Origin: Bagarius yarrelli
Taxonomy: Eukaryota > Chordata > Actinopteri > Siluriformes > Sisoridae
Length of the DNA stretch: 64,000 bases
Direction: 5' to 3'
Assembly (NCBI GenBank): GCA_005784505.1
Contig: VCAZ01000134.1
Location: forward strand, 1,324,934-1,388,933
Shown here: one piece after another, positions 12,780 through 25,700 of the stretch
Numbering within the stretch: position 1 is the stretch's first letter
Layout of the letters: every line of letters begins with the position of its first letter
Notes under the pieces: model-generated
Databases searched by the model: none
Seen by the model: only the letters and a program-made list of their open reading frames with translations
Told to the model about the DNA's origin: nothing
Made by a program: the position numbers and the translations under genes

Positions 12780-12844
12780 ATGTGGTGCATCAACTGCGCG
12801 TCGGATAAAACTCCCGCTATTCTCAATAACAAGCTTGTTTACTG
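12780..12844 (+). CDS. iqsec2: iqsec2 exon 1 (alternative short N-terminus)
   Basis: It encodes MWCINCASDKTPAIL and a few more residues (1-21 plus two bases of codon 22), then a clean donor TG|gtaaga. The start resembles the MWCLHC first exon known from IQSEC1/2 short isoforms, followed in both by VEG. The two leftover bases join the single T opening exon 2 to give Cys-Val-Glu-Gly, so the phase fits exactly. The assignment rests on this similarity plus phase. The 17.9 kb intron is plausible but would need transcript support. Confidence 0.8.
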
Positions 12845-15800
12845 GTAAGATTTTTTTGTTTATCTGTTGTTTTTTTTTGGGGGGGGGTCTATTTTAAAGG
12901 TTATTATTATTATTATTATTATTTAGCATCTTCTGCTGGAACATCTGGAAAAGGACACGGCGTCACGCTGATGTTTGTGCACACACTGCAAAACAAGTGC
13001 ACGAGTGTGTGGATTCCAATGTTAGTGACGCCACAGGAGAGGATGACGGACAGGTTCCGCGTGTGATATTGTGTCGTTAAACCCGAGTTTGGTGTCTGAT
13101 GGACGGTGGTGTGTGTGTGTGTGTTGTGACTCTCAGACGGAGAGGATGTGTGTGTCTGTGTGTGTGTGTGTGTGTGTGGATGAAAAGCCGTCCGTCACTT
13201 CAGCGTGTGGAATCCGTGCGGTGCAAACATGACATTTGAGTTGCACTGTAACGCTTTTGCGCAGTGAACATAACGCACTATGGCAACTGTGGCACAGGTA
13301 TGATAACATCAGTGCCATGTTAGATCACATGGCAGTACAGAAATGATGTACTGAAGGGTGGAAACAGGGGGGTAGATTCATATTTCTGGCATCTGGCAGA
13401 CACTCATTTTTGTAAAGATAATTTTAGGCTTTTTTTTGCCTTTATTGATAATAAGGGGAGGGGCGGCGGAAAAGAACCCAAGCCGGAATCAAACATGGGT
13501 CGCTGGAGCGCAACTGCACCTTAACTTCATACACCAGGGGTGTCAAAACCCTGTCCTGGAGGGCTGGTGTCCTGCAGAGTTTAGCTCCAACCTTAAATAA
13601 GCACACCTGAACCAACTAGTCAATGTTTTGCTAGGTTTACTTGACATTTACATTTACAGCATTTGGCGGACGTTCTTATCCAGAACGACTTACATTTATC
13701 TCTTTTATACAACTGAGCAATTGAGGGTTAAGGGCCTCGATCAGGAGCCCAGCAGTGGTGGTTTGGTGGAGCTGGGAATTGAACAGTCTTCAGGTTAATA
13801 GTCCAACACCTTAACCATGAGGCAAGTTGGAGCTAAACTCTGCAGGACACCGTCCCTCCAGGACTGAGTTTGGACACCCCTGCCATACACCATGGCACCG
13901 TCCATTTTTAATTTTTTGTTAAGGGGGTTAAGGGCCTTGCTCAGGAGCCCATCAGTGGTAGTTTGGGCGTGCCGGAATCAAACCCATGATCATCCAATCA
14001 GCAGTCTAACATCATAACATCAGTGCCATGTTAGATGACATGACAGTACAGAAATTATGTATGTGTGAATGTGTACCGGGGAAGTGGTGGCTTAGTGGTG
14101 TTGGACTAATACCAGAAAGACTGGGGTTTGATTCCCAGCACCACCAAGACACCACAGGCCCTTAACCCCCAATTGGTCAGTTGTATAAAAAAAAAGAGAT
14201 AAACTTAAGTCGCTCTGTATAAGGGCATCCGCCAAATGCTGTAAATGTAATGAATGGGGAAAGGGGTAGTTTAACATTACTATTTGTGGTGAGTGAGTGT
14301 TGAGGGTGGTGGGGGCAGGGGGGCAAAAAGGACCCAAGCCGAAATCTATTTAAGCAGTTTAGGCCCTTGCTTAGGGACCCATCAGTGGCAGTTTGGCTGT
14401 GCCCTGGAATCGAATCCATCATCTTCCAATCAGCAGTTACATCATCATAACCACTTGCACTTACACCCTCTTCCCCTCCCCCCCTTCCAGTTTTGTCACC
14501 TCTGAAGTGACAAAATCCCTGATTCGATCATGAACTGGGGTTAAAGTCGGTGCACCCTGCATGCAGATTTGCAATGCCAAATTGCCCCCAAGTATAAATA
14601 AACATATAGCTGTTACGGGCAGGAGTCCCAATACTTTTGACTGAATAAAATTAAATATGCAGTAACGGGTTAAATGCTAAATGCTTATAGACTGTACGGT
14701 TTGCTAGCGACATTCATTTTCACCTAAACGAATCAGTGAGTCAAATCATTTTCCTTGAGTCATATGTGAAGTGTGGGAATGTGATGCGTCTCACTCCTTG
14801 TTTCTAGATCCACCGCAACCCTGACTACAATACAGCAGTAGACATAAATAATCTATAAAATAAAAGTATGTATTATATTAAATATTATTTAGCATCTGGT
14901 TCTTTTTTTCAGCAGTGGTTCCACTTTATTTTAATACTGACATGATGTCTAACCATGAATTACTGTATAACTCTGCTAGGCTCTGACGTGGTGATGTCTG
15001 TAACAGCGCACGTGAGACAGGCATCACGCATTTGCGGTCACATGCTGCTTTTCTCTTGTCTCCCTGGACCATCTGGTTTTACATAAACACAGTAGGTGTT
15101 AAATTAGCACCATTGGTGATAATCCACCCTGTAGGTGTTAATCCAGCATGCTTATTCAGTGCTGCAGAACTGGCAGGGTGTATTTTAATCTCATCATAAT
15201 TGCTCCTCTGCAATATGCACAAACACTGTTTTGTACGGACTCGACATCGCTGACAATGTACAGTGTAAATATTTGGATTATATAGTTTTGTTTACTGAAC
15301 ATGTTTTTACACTGGGAGCTAAGGCAAAGCCACTCCATCCACACTAGAGATAGGCATGATTAATCGATTCTCGTTTAGAGTATATGTGAATTGATCGACC
15401 GACATGAAGGTAGAAAAGCAAAGTTTGGACCCTGGTTAAAGTTTGCATGTCAATACCGCCGCATCCGATCAGCATCGGTGTCTGCGGACAGAAGCGGCTG
15501 TTTTCTGCTGCTGGACAGACAGACTGTCACTGCACTGCCAAGTCTCCAAGATTTTTTATCCTATGTAAATAAGTGGGCGTGGCTAACTCACATGCAGAAA
15601 GACCAGAATAGCAAAATCGCTAATGTTAGCCCGACATTTCGAGGCTTTTGTGTCTTCCAGTCTACCGGGCTACTTATGAGTGGAGGAAAATATATTTTGA
15701 TGCTTTGGCAGTCTTTCACAAATGTAGTTGGGTGATCAATTTTTGTATTTATTTTAGTGAGTTATATTAAAGCTAAAGGTTTTTTATATTAATAAGCTAA

Positions 15801-18684
15801 ATTTTAAAATGTAATTAATGATCCCTCAAATTTTCCTGTGGCTTTGGGCATTGTTAGATCTGGCAGCATTAACTATATACAGATATATATATATATATAT
15901 AATAATATTCAATTCATTGTCCAAGGTACGTGTACAGAGCCAATGAAATGCATTTTTTCGCATTTTTCGCATAGCCCATCTTAGTAAGTTGGGGGTCAGA
16001 GCGCAGGGTCAGCTATGATACAGCGCCCCTGGAGCAGGAGGGGTTAAGGGTCTTGCTCAAGGACCCAACAGTGGTTGACTTGCCGGAGGTGGGGCTTGAA
16101 CCCAGGTGTTTCTGGTCTTCAGATTAACAACTCAGCACCTTAACCACTTAACCATTATATATATATAGGGGCAGGGTGGCTCAAATATATATATATATAT
16201 GAGGCATCATTGTGGGAACAACTATTTCTCCGCTTTTATTTACATTTGAACAAAAAGTGGCATGTCCAAAATTATTCAAACCCTTTGCAAACTGTGACAG
16301 TCTATGGGAAAATCCAAAGTTCTATACCATTCAAAATAGTCCAAGCTGTTCTAAACCATCCTAATTACCCTGATCCGTTGGGAACAGCTGTTTTAATCAA
16401 CTCAACAGGTGAAAAACATATATATATATATAATACTGTGTAGATGCAATGGAATCATACAGATATAATATTACATACACACACACTCTGTAAAACCAAA
16501 TCCTATTCAATTCAAGGCTTATCTGGGGTTTCACATATTACTTCACGCCCCCACTTTCTGTGTTTTTCTGCTGGTGAAGAACATCTTATTTCTTCTTGTT
16601 GCAGTGTAGATAAGCAATGTAATATCTAACATGGTATCCAAATTGTTAATTCATAACATTTTTCTACAACCTCACAGTTAAAGGGGTGAAATGCTGATTC
16701 TAGAGCGTTGCATGCACCGAAGCCGACTCCAGGCGGGATGCCTACAGAAAAATCCCATACTGGCGCGTGTTCTTCCTAGCAGGGGGTCGTCGTATTCCCA
16801 CAGACTTTTTCGCAAGATCAAACAGCAGATGACGTTTCGTTTTTTCTCAGAATAAGTGCACTAGTCAGGCAGAACGGGCTGTAGGGATTGAAGGTGCATT
16901 GGTGTACTGCCAAGTTATATTTCAGACTTTCGCAGACATTGTTCACGCCAGACGTGTATCCTACAACTGGAAAGTCGTATTTCATAACACAACCCTGCTT
17001 TACTGAAGTGATTTGCTGACTGTAATAACAAAGATTTTATGGCGACACCATATTAGCGGATGATGCAATGGCATTCCATGACTTTTATACTGGATCTGTG
17101 GTAGTTTATGAATGAATTAAAAAGCTATTTTAGTAATTAGTAATGTTAAGACTGCTAAATACCTGAGCGACTGAGTGCCATATTTCCCCAGTTGTCCGTA
17201 GTAATTGTTACTATTCTCCTATTACATCATTCATGCTTTTAGGCACTTAAGCCAGCATTTTCCATGTTGTATTAAATTGATATAATTTCATTAAAATGTT
17301 ATGGGAGAACCCCAAAAAAGCCAAATCACACACGATAGCGAAAGTAACATCTTTATCCTTAAACTCAGTTTGTTTTTAAATCGTGTTAACATTGATCACG
17401 GTGTAACATGGTTTCCCTGGCTGAGATTAGAACTTCATATTGCCCTTCACACATTATCAGCGCGCTAACTTAGTTAGCTAAATGCCTTCATCTAGAACAG
17501 CTCAGACTCAAGACCGTTTAGCCATCGTCCTTTTAAAGTTATATGTATTTATTTATTTATTTATTTTTATTAGGTGCACCCGCTTGCTAAGGGTAAAGAC
17601 CTTTGCTCAAGAATAGGTTGGTGGTGCTGGGATTTATCTATCCGTGATTCACCATTTTAAGAAACTGTAATCCTTCTAAACCAGTGCGATGAAAAACAAG
17701 CATTTCAGCCATTTTGGATTTAAGGAAACAAGTGTGTGTGTGTGGGGGGGGGGGGGGGTAGCACAGTGGTGAAGGTGTTGGACTGCTAACCGAAAGATTG
17801 TGGGTTCGATTGCTAGTACAACCAAGTTACTACTGCTGGGCCCCTGAGTAAGGCCCTTAACCCCAAGTGCTCAATTATGTAAGTTGTAAAATGTGTAAAT
17901 CGCTCTGAATGACAGTGTCTGCCGTAAATATAAAGAAGGGTGTACTAATTTTAGGGGGAAAAACCAGTAAGATGAAAAAGTTCAGCATTTCAGCCATTTT
18001 GGATTTAAGGAAACAAGTGTGTGCGTGGCGTGTGTGGGGGGGGGGGGGGGGGGGGGGGAGGGGGGGGGGGGGGGGGTGTGGGGGGGGGGGGGGGGGGGGG
18101 GGGGGTTTAAGGGGTTAGACTGCTAATTGAAAAATCATGGTTCGATTTCCAGCACCACCAAGTTACCACTGCTGGGCCCCTGAGCAAGGCCCTTAACCCC
18201 CAATTGCTCAGTTGTATAAAAGAGACAAATGTAAGTCACTCTGAATCAGAGCGTCTGCCGAATGCTGTAAATGTGGCTTTGCAGGCTGGTCTATTTTTCT
18301 TTCTGTTTCTTATCCTTTTTCCCTCATGTCCAGTCTCTTCCTGTTCCAGATGTGGGCAGCAGGACGGTGAATACACTGCCAAGTCTGTTCACACACTCCC
18401 AGTGTTGATTTCAGTCCAATGTCATTCTATGTCTCTGCACAGGACAATGTGTTGATTCAGTGTGTCAGAGCTGGTGTAATAAAATGTTGCATAGCGTTCT
18501 TCTTGCACTGTTTGGTTTAGTAGCTCAGTACTGGAAATGTAATTGTGTCTTTTAGCGCCACCCTATTTCCTATTAGAGGTCTTGCAGGGATTTGGCTTTA
18601 ATTTTATAATTTGCATATTTTGAGCTCTAATGCTCTCACTGCTACTATGCAAATACAGAAATGATCCCCGGCATGTGTTTTGCC

Positions 18685-18724
<40 letters not shown>

Positions 18725-21700
18725 GAGGCATCCTCCGCTCATCCTGCCTTACCTCCTGTCTGCTCATCCCGCGCTCCAGCCAATAACAGCGGTTGACTAG
18801 TCTATGTCTACTTCAATAAGATGTTACACTAACCCTGATCCTCGCTCACTCCGCGCTCTCTTCTCAATTACTCCTCCCCGCTCTATTTTGGCGCCATGGA
18901 AAAAAAATTCTGCCTCATTAACGCTCCAATATAAATATTTTATTATAGATAGATAGATTGTATTTAAGAAAATCTATCGTCTTCGGCTCGGTTACTACAC
19001 CGGCACGGCCAGATTCCAGACTGTAGTTTTAATCTGCATTTGACAGCCGCTATGCGTTTAGGGTTGCCAGACACATCATGGGCGAATTATTTAACAAAAT
19101 CCAAGTGTGAAAGATAACACAAAACATAGAACAGGATTGCCGCTCCTGCCAAGTTTAATGAATAAACTTTTGTGCTGGAAACCATCAATTCTATCTGGCT
19201 AACACTGTATTAGATACCAAAAATCTTGTCTTCTCTTGCTAATTACTACCGGTTTAAATTAGCAGGGGGTTTAAACGGCGTTGCCAGATTACAGAAGCCG
19301 AAGAGCAAAGTGCAAAAGCAAGATCCAAAGCACAAATCTGATCTGGCGCGAGACGAAAGCGAGAGTCGAGGGGCGTAGCGAGGTCGAAAATCATCAAAAA
19401 CTAAATGCAAAAACATATAGAGATAAGAAACAGAATAAACCAGCCACAAAGGGCTGAACACGCTGCTTATATAAGCCGGTAGTAATTACAGAGAAGACAG
19501 GGTTCAGGTGCGCTTTCAGTAACGTATAGCAGCTGTCGAGGAGAGCCTAATATTCCGGCCTAGATTGCGGAAACGCCAGTAACCGAGCAGGTTTTTTTGA
19601 GCAACATATGAATTTGTTCATGTTTTTGCAGTTGTATTTTGGACTGTTAGGATGTGTTGAGCTCGAGATGGAGCGTTAGTGGAGCGCGCTTGGATTGGCA
19701 AAAGACAACAACGCCCCAACTTTCAATAAACCTCCTCTAAAGTCCGGGTAAAATCATTCCGCTCCACTACAAGGCTTAGCAGAAACACTAAAAAATGTGT
19801 TTAAATAAACATGTTGGTTATATCATAAAAAAAAAAAATTAATATCGCATTTTTTAGCACGCTATCATATATTGCATTTATAACTTCAATATTGTTCAGC
19901 TCTGTTTCCTATTCATCAACAAATACTTGTTAAAAAGCCTAAAATACACAACCCACATACTGCTCAGAAATTCTGTTTGTCATTAACATCAACACTGCAG
20001 GGGAAAGAAAAATTCATATCTGCTTTTTACTCGTTCGCTTCAAAATAAGAGCAATCGACACGTTGTGTATCGTCTGTCACTTATACCTGCAATACATTAG
20101 AGAGTGTGCAACACCCGGCTCTCTCACTTGGCATAGTGTGATTTATCACACACACTTCACACAGGCAGAAATTCAGCTTCGGATTTAGAAACTCTGATGA
20201 CTCAGACAGGTTTAAGTACTATTTTGAGAATTAATTAGAAGCATATGATGCTCAGCATGATTACGGAGTTAAACATTAAGACTGTTTTTGCTTAATCGTC
20301 CGCACACACACACACACACACACACATTACTCATGTAGGTACAAAAAGTATAGTGTACCAACCAGTCTAGGCACAGTGTTGATTTGAGACAAACCTCAGC
20401 AAGTAACACATACACAAACCCTCTATTTTGTTGCCAGGGTTACATGCCAGGCCTCGGGGCACCTCTCAGACAAAAAAAAGTAGGTCTAGAAACCTCCTAA
20501 CATCCTGCAATCATCCCAGAGATCGCGTATCATTTTGTGCTGTTTTCTGTGTAGTTTTGTTACTTCTGCAGTCATAATTACATAACAAAGGCGTTAAAGA
20601 TGTATCTGTCTGGTTCCAGATAAATATTCTCCAATAATAGCATCTCCAATCATCCCAACATACATGCTTCTAGACTGTGGGAGGAAACCGTAGCATCTCC
20701 AATCAACTGAACATACATGTTTCTGAACTGTGGGAGGAAACCGGAGTACCCGGAGTAAACCCACACAAGTACGTGGAGAACATGCAAATTCCAGCCAGAA
20801 AGGCCCCTGCCCGGAAATCGAACCTGGGCCTTCTTGCTGTGAGGCAACCATGCTAACCACTAAGCCACCGTGCTGCCAGTAAACATACAGTTACTCTAAA
20901 ATCAATAGTTTCTTCTACTCCCCTCTGCCCGCTCTTATAAGCATTTCACTAATGTCGGCTGTGTAGATGTATATAACGCTTTAGCAAGTACAGTCTGCTT
21001 CAGTACTCCAGGCTGGATCCTATTTTTACTTTTGTCTCCCAGTTTAAAGAGGATGAGCTGGCAGATCATCATGCTGCCCGGTTATTCTGGATTTATCAGA
21101 TGGATTTAGGTACATCGGTGTCATTGGTTGCTTCTCCAGCCTAAAATCCATGTGTTTTTAGTGTCCTGGCATATGACACATACCTGACCTAAAAGCAGTG
21201 CTGCAGGGAGACTATCTAGAATTAGCATCTCATATAGCAAGCATATGGAAACATCTGCATATGGACACATCTGCACTATTGTTTTTAAAGGATTTTTTTA
21301 ATTATTCAAGCTAACTGTAAACTCGAGTAACAAGCACATGTCTTAAGGCTTTTTGGTGGCAAAAAGGTATTAATTTTTGTTTCCCTTTATAACATTTTAA
21401 AAAGTCTTTTCATTAGTACACCACAGGACATGATCATGTGTGCTAAATGAGCCAGCAGGGATGTGAGCATACTAATGATGCTAAAATAGAAGTAAAAGTA
21501 GAAAACACCTCGGCTGCGCTAGTATGATTCATTTGTGTTGTTTCAAATGAGATGAGATTATTCTTAATCCAGAATTGATGTAAATGTTTTTTTAATGATT
21601 CGTTTAAGTGAACTAATCATTCTTAGTCACTAGGATGTATTTACTCACTGTCACGAATCGTAGGTTGAGTTTGGACACCACTGCAGTATTTATTAAGGAA

Positions 21701-22708
21701 ATAACAAATAAAAAGTCAAACAAATTAACCAACATGGAAAAACAAAAACAGGGGTATAAATACACAACCTAATGGGTAAAACAATCAAACACCTGAACAC
21801 AATGAGGGAACAATCAACCAATGACAAGGCGGTACGACCCAGACAATATAAACAAACAATAAGCACGAATACCAAGTTTAGCACATAGAAGAGACAAGCT
21901 AACATTACCTTAAAGGGACAAGCTAACATTACCCTAAAGAGACAAGCTAACGTTAGTCTGAAAAGACAAGCTAGCGTTACCCTGAAGAGACGAGCTTAAG
22001 TTACCCTAAAGAGACGGACTAATGTTACCCTGAAAAGAAGAGGTAAAGTTACCCTGAAGAGACAAGCTAACATTACCCTAAATGGGACATCAAATTAGCG
22101 AAGCACTGTAAGTTTTTCTGTTGTTTATGATGGGAATAGTCTCTAAATATTCCTTCACCCCTTGTACGTTTAGATAGCATGCTTAGTGTAGCTTGTAGCT
22201 TACGTTTAAATAGCAGGCAAAGCATACAGCAATTGCCTATTATCTCCTCAGTGACTTATCCATCATCATATATTTCATTTATAGAGGTGAAATAGTCCAT
22301 TATAACATCGTTTATGGCCGAACATCACCAGAATATGTTATGGATCCTATGGGAAAATTGCTTTTTTTTTTTTTTTTTTTTGCCTTAAACAAGTGAATAG
22401 AATACATGCTATAGAATAATTATTAATTACATCCTACATTCTTTATATATTCCTAGAAAACATCCCAGCGCAAGGCAAACGTTTATGTAGATGAAATAGC
22501 AATAAATAAATAGGAAAAATCTCTCCATTGTTTAATTGACTGGAAACTGGTACGTGTGTGTGTGTGTGTGTGTAAAAGGGTTGGAAAATTAAAGCCTCGT
22601 TATCCTATGCAAATGATTGGCATGTTCTTCCTCCATGGAGGTCATCCAAGAATGAAACGAGGCTCTTTATATTGAATGAGCCGTTTCAGGATTTGTGGTC
22701 TAATATTC

Positions 22709-22748
<40 letters not shown>

Positions 22749-25700
22749 TGCTGTGCTCTGACACACCATACTCACTGTAAATTACTGGCTTTTAATTCCA
22801 AGACTGAAATATACTGAAGATTATTATTATTAGAACTGCTCTCAATTTGGCATCTAATAGTATTTTTAGCTTTATTATCATCGAGTAATTCAAGCAAATA
22901 ATAATACACTATAAGACCAAAAGTTTGTGGAAACCTCAAAACCATATGTGGGCCTAAACTGTTAGAAGCAGTTTAGAATATCAGTTTAGAATATTGCTGT
23001 ACCTGTAAGACAAATTTTCGGATGTGTACTGTATTTGGGGAAGTGTTAGCGCAGTGGTTGAGGTTTTGGACTGGGTTTGATTTCCAGCACCACCAAGTTT
23101 CCACTGCTGGGCCCTTAACCTCCAATTGCTCAGTTGTATAAAAGAGATAAATGTAAATTGCTCTGGATAAGGACTTAGAGATGAAGACCCATGAAAAAAA
23201 ATATTAATGTGAACAATAAAATTTGTTGATTTTAAAATTGAAATGTATTAATTGACTCATTAAAAATTTCACTCGCCGTGATTCAGTGGGTTAAGGCGCC
23301 GGCACGTGCATACTGTGCTGTTGCTCTTAAGACGACCTGGATTCCATTCAAGCTCTTTCGTCCCAACACCTCTCTTCTCCTGCTTTACCTCTATCCTATC
23401 CAATCTGACTGCAATTCCAATTAACTGTTGATCATAATTTAGATTCGTGATCATTTGTAAATTTTATACTCTTAGTTATCTGTTCATTAGGGGCCCGATG
23501 TTGCCCAGAGCCTCACTCTGGTTGGTTAAGTGGGTCTCATGGTCACAAAACTACCAGTCTGAACTTAGCCAGAGGTTACAGGGTTTGCTAAAATCAATCT
23601 TGTCTGGCTGCTTCCTGCTTACTGGGAACAAAATAAAAGTTTCTTTAGTCACGTTTATACAACTTGCTGGAAGAGGTGAAAGACATACATCTGGGAGAAT
23701 GTGCGTCATTATTTAACTCTAAATCTACTGAAAATAACTTAGTCTGAAGAACTTTGGATAAATCAACAATCAGTAATAATAGATGATTCAAACAATTATT
23801 ATACCAGGCAGGTGAAACATTGATTAAACAGTAAAAATACAAAATATCAAATTAAATTTACAGCATGATCAACAGTGGATTGGGTTGGTTTCTTTTTATG
23901 GCGTTTCTGTTTCCCTAATTTATGTTTTCGTTTCATTTTTAACCAGTCGGTCAGTTTCCTAATCCTCCACCTTCATCTCAGCGGCTGCGTAAACATCGAT
24001 TGGCCATTTTTAAAAATTTGAGTGAAATGAAAACTAAAAGACTTTTAAATTACGTGATCCAATATTTGATTTACAAGAGAACATAGATAACATAAGAAAC
24101 TGGCGGGGGGTGTTCCAATAATTGTCACCACCTTTTACCCCAATATCAATGGCCCTAAGTGTAACCCACGTAAAACCAGATCTATATAAATAACTTTGCA
24201 TTTGTATCCATTCTTGTTTAAGAAGTGGGTTAACTACCTGTGTGGCCTCTGCCAGGCTCTAGACAGAACCCCCAGCAGCAGACTGAGTGGCACGTTTAAT
24301 TAACAGCCGTTCCATTAATCACACAAGATTGTTAATTATAACCAGCACTGACCGCCTGTGACCTTGTGAAATCTCAGCTCTCTCTCTCAGTCTGTCTCTC
24401 CCTCCATCTTAATTTCTCTCTCTCTCTCACTCATATACATGTTCTTTTACACAGACTCAGGTTATGGATTGTACATTGAGCATTCGATTACTTTATTTTT
24501 AGGCCAGTAATGTATTATTAAAATTATAATTAGGTGCTAGAAGAGTCTTTTGAGGTACCTGACCTCCTCTCCAGACCGCCGGCACAGTTTAACCACAGGG
24601 ATCCCTTATGCTGTCTATCAAAGACAATGTTCTAAAATAACTCCACCCCTCTAGAATGGAGACCCTAGTTTTGCAGTATGAGTTCCAGCTGGGGTATTTG
24701 AGTTGAGAGTTTTGTGTTTGAGTTCAATTGAATTGATGCTGCTGTAGTTTCTGAGATTGAGGCTCTGTGGGGAAACACAGCTGTTGGCCTAACTGAGGGA
24801 TGTTGCACTCACTTGTGCGTTCAAGGTTTGAGATATTTCGGCATGTTTCTTTTGCATTCTGGTGGGAATTCCGAGCTTCTAAACACTGCATGAATATGTG
24901 GAGCTCTGAATGCAAGTAAATACTATTCATCCAATTATTCCTATAGAATCCAGACTAACTAACAGGGCAAATATTGATTATTTTGGTTTTGAAAAGGAGG
25001 GAATAAATGAAGACCACAAAATTTACAACTTTCACCGTAGCAGTTTATTCAGAAGCCAAACATTTTTTAGGATGTTAATAAATGGCATTTGCATTTAGCG
25101 CTTTATGTGGCTAACAAGTAGCACAAAGCACAACAAGCTATTTTGTTGGCTATTTTTACCTTTTATTATGAGTAAAGGGACATGGAATAATTTTGACTTT
25201 GACATTCTGAACAGCTTGACCAAGTCACCGCTTTAACAAAGGCATCAAGCACCAATTAGGTGCATTATTTTTCTATAGCTGCTTTAGCTGTAACAGATAT
25301 GTAGGATGTGTGTAGGTATGTAGGTGTTGTTATTGATTTAGCATTAAAACGATGTGTAAAATGTGTGTTTGGTTTACAAGTTTGCATTGAAAAATATATT
25401 TTTCACTTAAGATATTTACTTGAATTGATATTTGTTTCCTGCCTGGTGTTGGGGGGACATTAGACATCTTATCTGTAGTGGAACGTCCTCCTGACTCAGC
25501 ACTAACTGTGTATCACAATTACAGGAATGACATAGAATTAAATAATAGGATGTGATAGAGTCGACGCTTGCTGATAAGTTGCTTAAAGCCATATTAGTAA
25601 ATTAATAAAGATCCTGGATGTCTCTCATGCTTTGTCAGAGTTTTCTACAGTTTCTACTTGTTCTTTGGGCGTTCAGCATCTGCACTCACTTCCCTTCTGT

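Noticed and set aside
17909..18118. Glycine-rich frame
   Set aside because: Product of the poly-G tract between duplicated SINEs.
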